Assembly (NCBI GenBank): GCA_019420305.1
Contig: JAHZHL010000005.1
Coordinates: 1-64,000, forward strand
Source: Bacillota bacterium
GTDB taxonomy: Bacteria > Bacillota > Clostridia > Peptostreptococcales > Anaerovoracaceae
Reading direction: 5' to 3'
Length of the DNA stretch: 64,000 nucleotides
Shown here one piece after another: positions 61,718 to 64,000 of this stretch. Under the pieces are notes generated by a model that was given only the letters and a program-made list of their open reading frames with translations, searched no databases and had not been told where the DNA came from. Within the stretch, counting starts at the first letter, position 1, and every line of letters starts with the position of its first letter. The position numbers were made by a program, and so were the translations under genes.

Positions 61718-62545
61718 ATGAAACGAAAGCGAATGACCGAGCTCTTTCCGGGACTGCTTCCATTGCGAAAGCGTCAGAGGGTATTTTGTTTTTACGCGGG
61801 GATGAGTCTGGATGGAAATGTCTACGCGAAAGAGCGGAAAATCGATGACCTGCCATGGGTACAGTACAGCGGGTTCAGCATGCTCTACAACCAGCAGACC
61901 GGATTCGACATGAAATATCAGGAAAATAAAGTATTTAACCTGCGGCTGGCGGCGAAAAAACTGGACGGACTGCTCATTGCGCCGGGAGAAACTTTTTCTT
62001 TCTGGAAAGCGGTGCGTTACGCGGATCGGGAAGTTCCTTACAAGGACGGTCTTACTGTTGTGAATGGAAAGGTGGCGGCAAGTCCGGGCGGCGGCTTGTG
62101 CCAGATGAGCAATCTTCTGTTTGAGCTGTTTCTCCATTCACCGCTGGAAATCACAGAGCGCAAGGGGCATGAAAAAAAGGAATTTCCCGATACTCACAAT
62201 TCCCTGGAAGGTGTGGACGCCACTGTCAGCGAGGGATGGACAGATTTAAAAGTAAAAAACAAAACCGGACAGACATTCCAGATCCGGATTGTGTTTGATG
62301 AGAAACGGATTTTTGGCATTCTGAGAACCGATCATCGGCCGGAGGTGTTCTATAAAATTCGGAATGAACATCTCGTATATCAACGGCGGGATGGACGCGT
62401 TTACCAAAGAGTGTCTGTTTATCGGGATGAAGTCGCTGAAAACGGAGAGCCGCGCGGCAGGACACGGCTGCTTTATGAAAATTGCTGTGAAATCGGCTAT
62501 GAACTTCCTGCGGGTGTGGAAATAAAGGAGGAAATGGGGAAATGA
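61718..62545 (+). CDS. vanW: VanW-family protein
   Basis: A 275-residue protein with the VanW core (LYNQQTGFDMKYQENKVFNL, APGETFSFWKAV and GGGLCQMSNLLFELFLHSPL). VanW accompanies vanB- and vanG-type glycopeptide resistance clusters; its role is unknown. The N-terminus is basic, with no clear signal peptide. ATG at 61718 is used because GGGG lies six to eight bases upstream; the GTG at 61712 is too close. It overlaps the ligase gene by four bases (ATGA). Confidence 0.88.
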   Translation: MKRKRMTELFPGLLPLRKRQRVFCFYAGMSLDGNVYAKERKIDDLPWVQYSGFSMLYNQQTGFDMKYQENKVFNLRLAAKKLDGLLIAPGETFSFWKAVRYADREVPYKDGLTVVNGKVAASPGGGLCQMSNLLFELFLHSPLEITERKGHEKKEFPDTHNSLEGVDATVSEGWTDLKVKNKTGQTFQIRIVFDEKRIFGILRTDHRPEVFYKIRNEHLVYQRRDGRVYQRVSVYRDEVAENGEPRGRTRLLYENCCEIGYELPAGVEIKEEMGK

Positions 62546-63591
62546 ATAGAAAAAAGATCGGGATCCTTTTCGGGGGGAGTTCTTCGGAGTATGAAATTTC
62601 ACTGAAATCAGCATATGGAATTATCAGTCACATTGACAGAAAGCGGTATGAGCCGGTGCTGCTGGGGATTACCAGAGAAGGAACATGGTTTCTATATCAG
62701 GGGGATATTGAACGAATTAAAGATGGAAGCTGGTATCGTCAGGCAGCCTGTATTCCGGCAGTTATTTCTCCGGATCGCAGATTTCAGGGAGTCGTTTACA
62801 TGCAGGATGGGGATATAAAGCAGATCCGTCTGGACGCGGCGCTTCCTGTGATGCACGGACGCCTTGGAGAAGACGGAACGGTTCAGGGGCTGCTGGAACT
62901 GGCGGGAATTCCCATTATCGGGTGTGGAACGAAGGCATCTGCTGTCTGTATGGACAAGGATCTGTCGCACCGTCTGGCGTCATCGGTGGGCATCCGCGTA
63001 CCGAAATCAAAGGTACTGACTATCTGGGGAAATCGCGAAAAGGCGCTTGCCTGGGCAGAGGCCGTCGGGTATCCGATTTTTGTCAAACCGGCGACAGAAG
63101 GTTCCTCCATCGGCATCAGTAAGGTATTCGGGGAAAAGCAACTCGGACAGGCAGTGGATATCGCGTTCCAATATGATGCAAAGGTGATTCTGGAGGAGGA
63201 GATTCCCGGCTTCGAGGTGGGATGCGCCGTGCTGGGGTGCGAAGACCCCCTGCTGGGATGTGTGGATGAAATTGAAGTATCCGGAGGATTCTTTGATTTT
63301 CAGGAAAAATATACGCAGAAGCGCTCGAAAATTCATGTGCCGGCAAGAATTTCAGCGGAAAAGATGAAAGAAATACAGGAGGCGGCAAAGCGGATCTACT
63401 GGGTGCTGGGCTGCAAAGGGTTCGCGCGGGTGGATCTGTTTCTGACACCGGAAGGTGAACTGGTCTTTAACGAAGTGAATACGATTCCGGGATTTACTCC
63501 ATACAGCCGTTATCCTAACATGATGAAACAGATTGGGCTTTCTTATGGCGAAGTGATAGAACGGCTGATTCAGACGGAGGTTCTATCATGA
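62542..63591 (+). CDS. vanG: VanG-like D-Ala-D-Ser (D-alanine-D-X) ligase
   Basis: A 349-residue ATP-grasp ligase. From memory it resembles Enterococcus VanG closely along its length: the N-terminus KIGILFGGSSSEYEISL, VMHGRLGEDGTVQGLLELAG, the FFDFQEKYTQKRSK omega-loop region and FNEVNTIPGFTPYSRYPNMM. VanG joins D-Ala to D-Ser, which lowers vancomycin affinity for cell-wall precursors. It is less like housekeeping Ddl, especially in the omega loop. Specificity is inferred from resemblance and from the vanW and vanY/XY neighbours. Confidence 0.85.
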   Translation: MNRKKIGILFGGSSSEYEISLKSAYGIISHIDRKRYEPVLLGITREGTWFLYQGDIERIKDGSWYRQAACIPAVISPDRRFQGVVYMQDGDIKQIRLDAALPVMHGRLGEDGTVQGLLELAGIPIIGCGTKASAVCMDKDLSHRLASSVGIRVPKSKVLTIWGNREKALAWAEAVGYPIFVKPATEGSSIGISKVFGEKQLGQAVDIAFQYDAKVILEEEIPGFEVGCAVLGCEDPLLGCVDEIEVSGGFFDFQEKYTQKRSKIHVPARISAEKMKEIQEAAKRIYWVLGCKGFARVDLFLTPEGELVFNEVNTIPGFTPYSRYPNMMKQIGLSYGEVIERLIQTEVLS

Positions 63592-64000
63592 GGAGGATTT
63601 TTTTAGAAAAGAAAGAGATTCATAAAGGAAGCTTGGTTCTTGTTAATCGGAACCACGCGCTTCCGCGACAGATTGGGGAAGGACAGCTGCAATCCCTGGG
63701 AGGATCCGTGTCCATGGAGAAGGCCGCGGCCGCGCAGCTCGGGCGTCTTCTGGAAAGAAAACGGGAAATCGTCTGTGTCAGCGGATTTCGCAGCCGAAAA
63801 GAACAGGAGGAATTGTATCTCCGATCCCTGGAGGAACATGGAGAAGTTTTTACGAACAAGTATGTGGCAGAGCCGGGACACAGTGAGCATGAGAGCGGTC
63901 TGGCAGTAGATCTGGCGCAAAGAGGAGCGCCGCCGGATCTCATACGCCCGTCTTTTCCGGACAGCGGCGTGTGCCGGAGCTTTCGGAAAAAGGCGCCATG
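63588..64000 (+). CDS. VanY/VanXY-type D,D-carboxypeptidase, cut by window end
   Basis: The first 137 codons of a zinc D,D-peptidase of the VanY/VanXY family. SGFRSRKEQEELY and PGHSEHESGLAVDLA (zinc ligands His and Asp) are visible; the C-terminal catalytic part lies beyond the window. It overlaps the ligase stop as ATGA, with GGAGG six bases upstream. The lack of a membrane helix at the N-terminus favours the cytoplasmic VanXY type, which removes normal D-Ala-ending precursors. Confidence 0.85.
   Translation, partial: MRRIFLEKKEIHKGSLVLVNRNHALPRQIGEGQLQSLGGSVSMEKAAAAQLGRLLERKREIVCVSGFRSRKEQEELYLRSLEEHGEVFTNKYVAEPGHSEHESGLAVDLAQRGAPPDLIRPSFPDSGVCRSFRKKAP

Overview
The window looks like a chromosomal segment of an anaerobic, spore-forming, low-to-moderate GC Firmicute of class Clostridia. 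The evidence is a single-chain pyruvate:ferredoxin oxidoreductase, a sigma-K homologue, a YlmC/YmxH family protein, Gram-positive lipoprotein signals, AGGAGG-type ribosome binding sites and consensus sigma-A promoters. No rRNA, tRNA, CRISPR array, prophage or insertion sequence was seen. I cannot name the genus.

Layout. 0.3-4.4 kb: pyruvate:ferredoxin oxidoreductase and a small XRE regulator that share an operator-like inverted repeat. 4.6-12.5 kb: an agmatinase-family hydrolase, a LuxR regulator, and a complete [NiFe]-hydrogenase maturation operon (hypA-B-F-[ybaK-like]-C-D-E) with no hydrogenase structural genes. 12.5-15.8 kb: GntR regulator, DDAH/arginine-deiminase-like enzyme, and an amino-acid permease behind a structured leader. 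15.9-17.6 kb: a pRiA4b ORF-3 family protein. 17.6-23.3 kb: a seven-gene pyrimidine operon, pyrC-K-D-F-E-B-I. 23.6-24.5 kb: a lone methyltransferase.

24.8-40.5 kb is the most unusual part. A Moco/Tuco-type (molybdenum/tungsten cofactor) riboswitch with its own terminator precedes one apparent 15-kb transcription unit. The unit encodes a lipoprotein binding protein, a giant beta-helix surface protein, two FecCD-type permeases, an ABC ATPase, a MoxR/DUF58/DUF4129 trio, and a second binding protein fused to the same basic C-terminal surface module. A MoeA homologue follows the terminator. I read this as a candidate molybdate or tungstate acquisition system combined with cell-surface proteins. The metal assignment rests on the riboswitch and MoeA, not on the proteins themselves.

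41.8-52.4 kb: PIN-PhoH ATPase with a Pho-box-like promoter region, Crp/Fnr regulator, small alarmone synthetase, FKBP-like lipoprotein, glycine riboswitch plus AGCS symporter, then ylmC/ymxH-nrdR-cmk-DUF1015 and a class B penicillin-binding protein. 52.4-61.6 kb: sigK and a small DUF1540 gene on the minus strand, then radC-mreC-mreD-mrdA and a short minD, rodA on the opposite strand, and rny. 61.7-64.0 kb: a vanW-vanG-like-vanY/XY-like cluster running off the window end, matching part of a vanG-type glycopeptide resistance operon.
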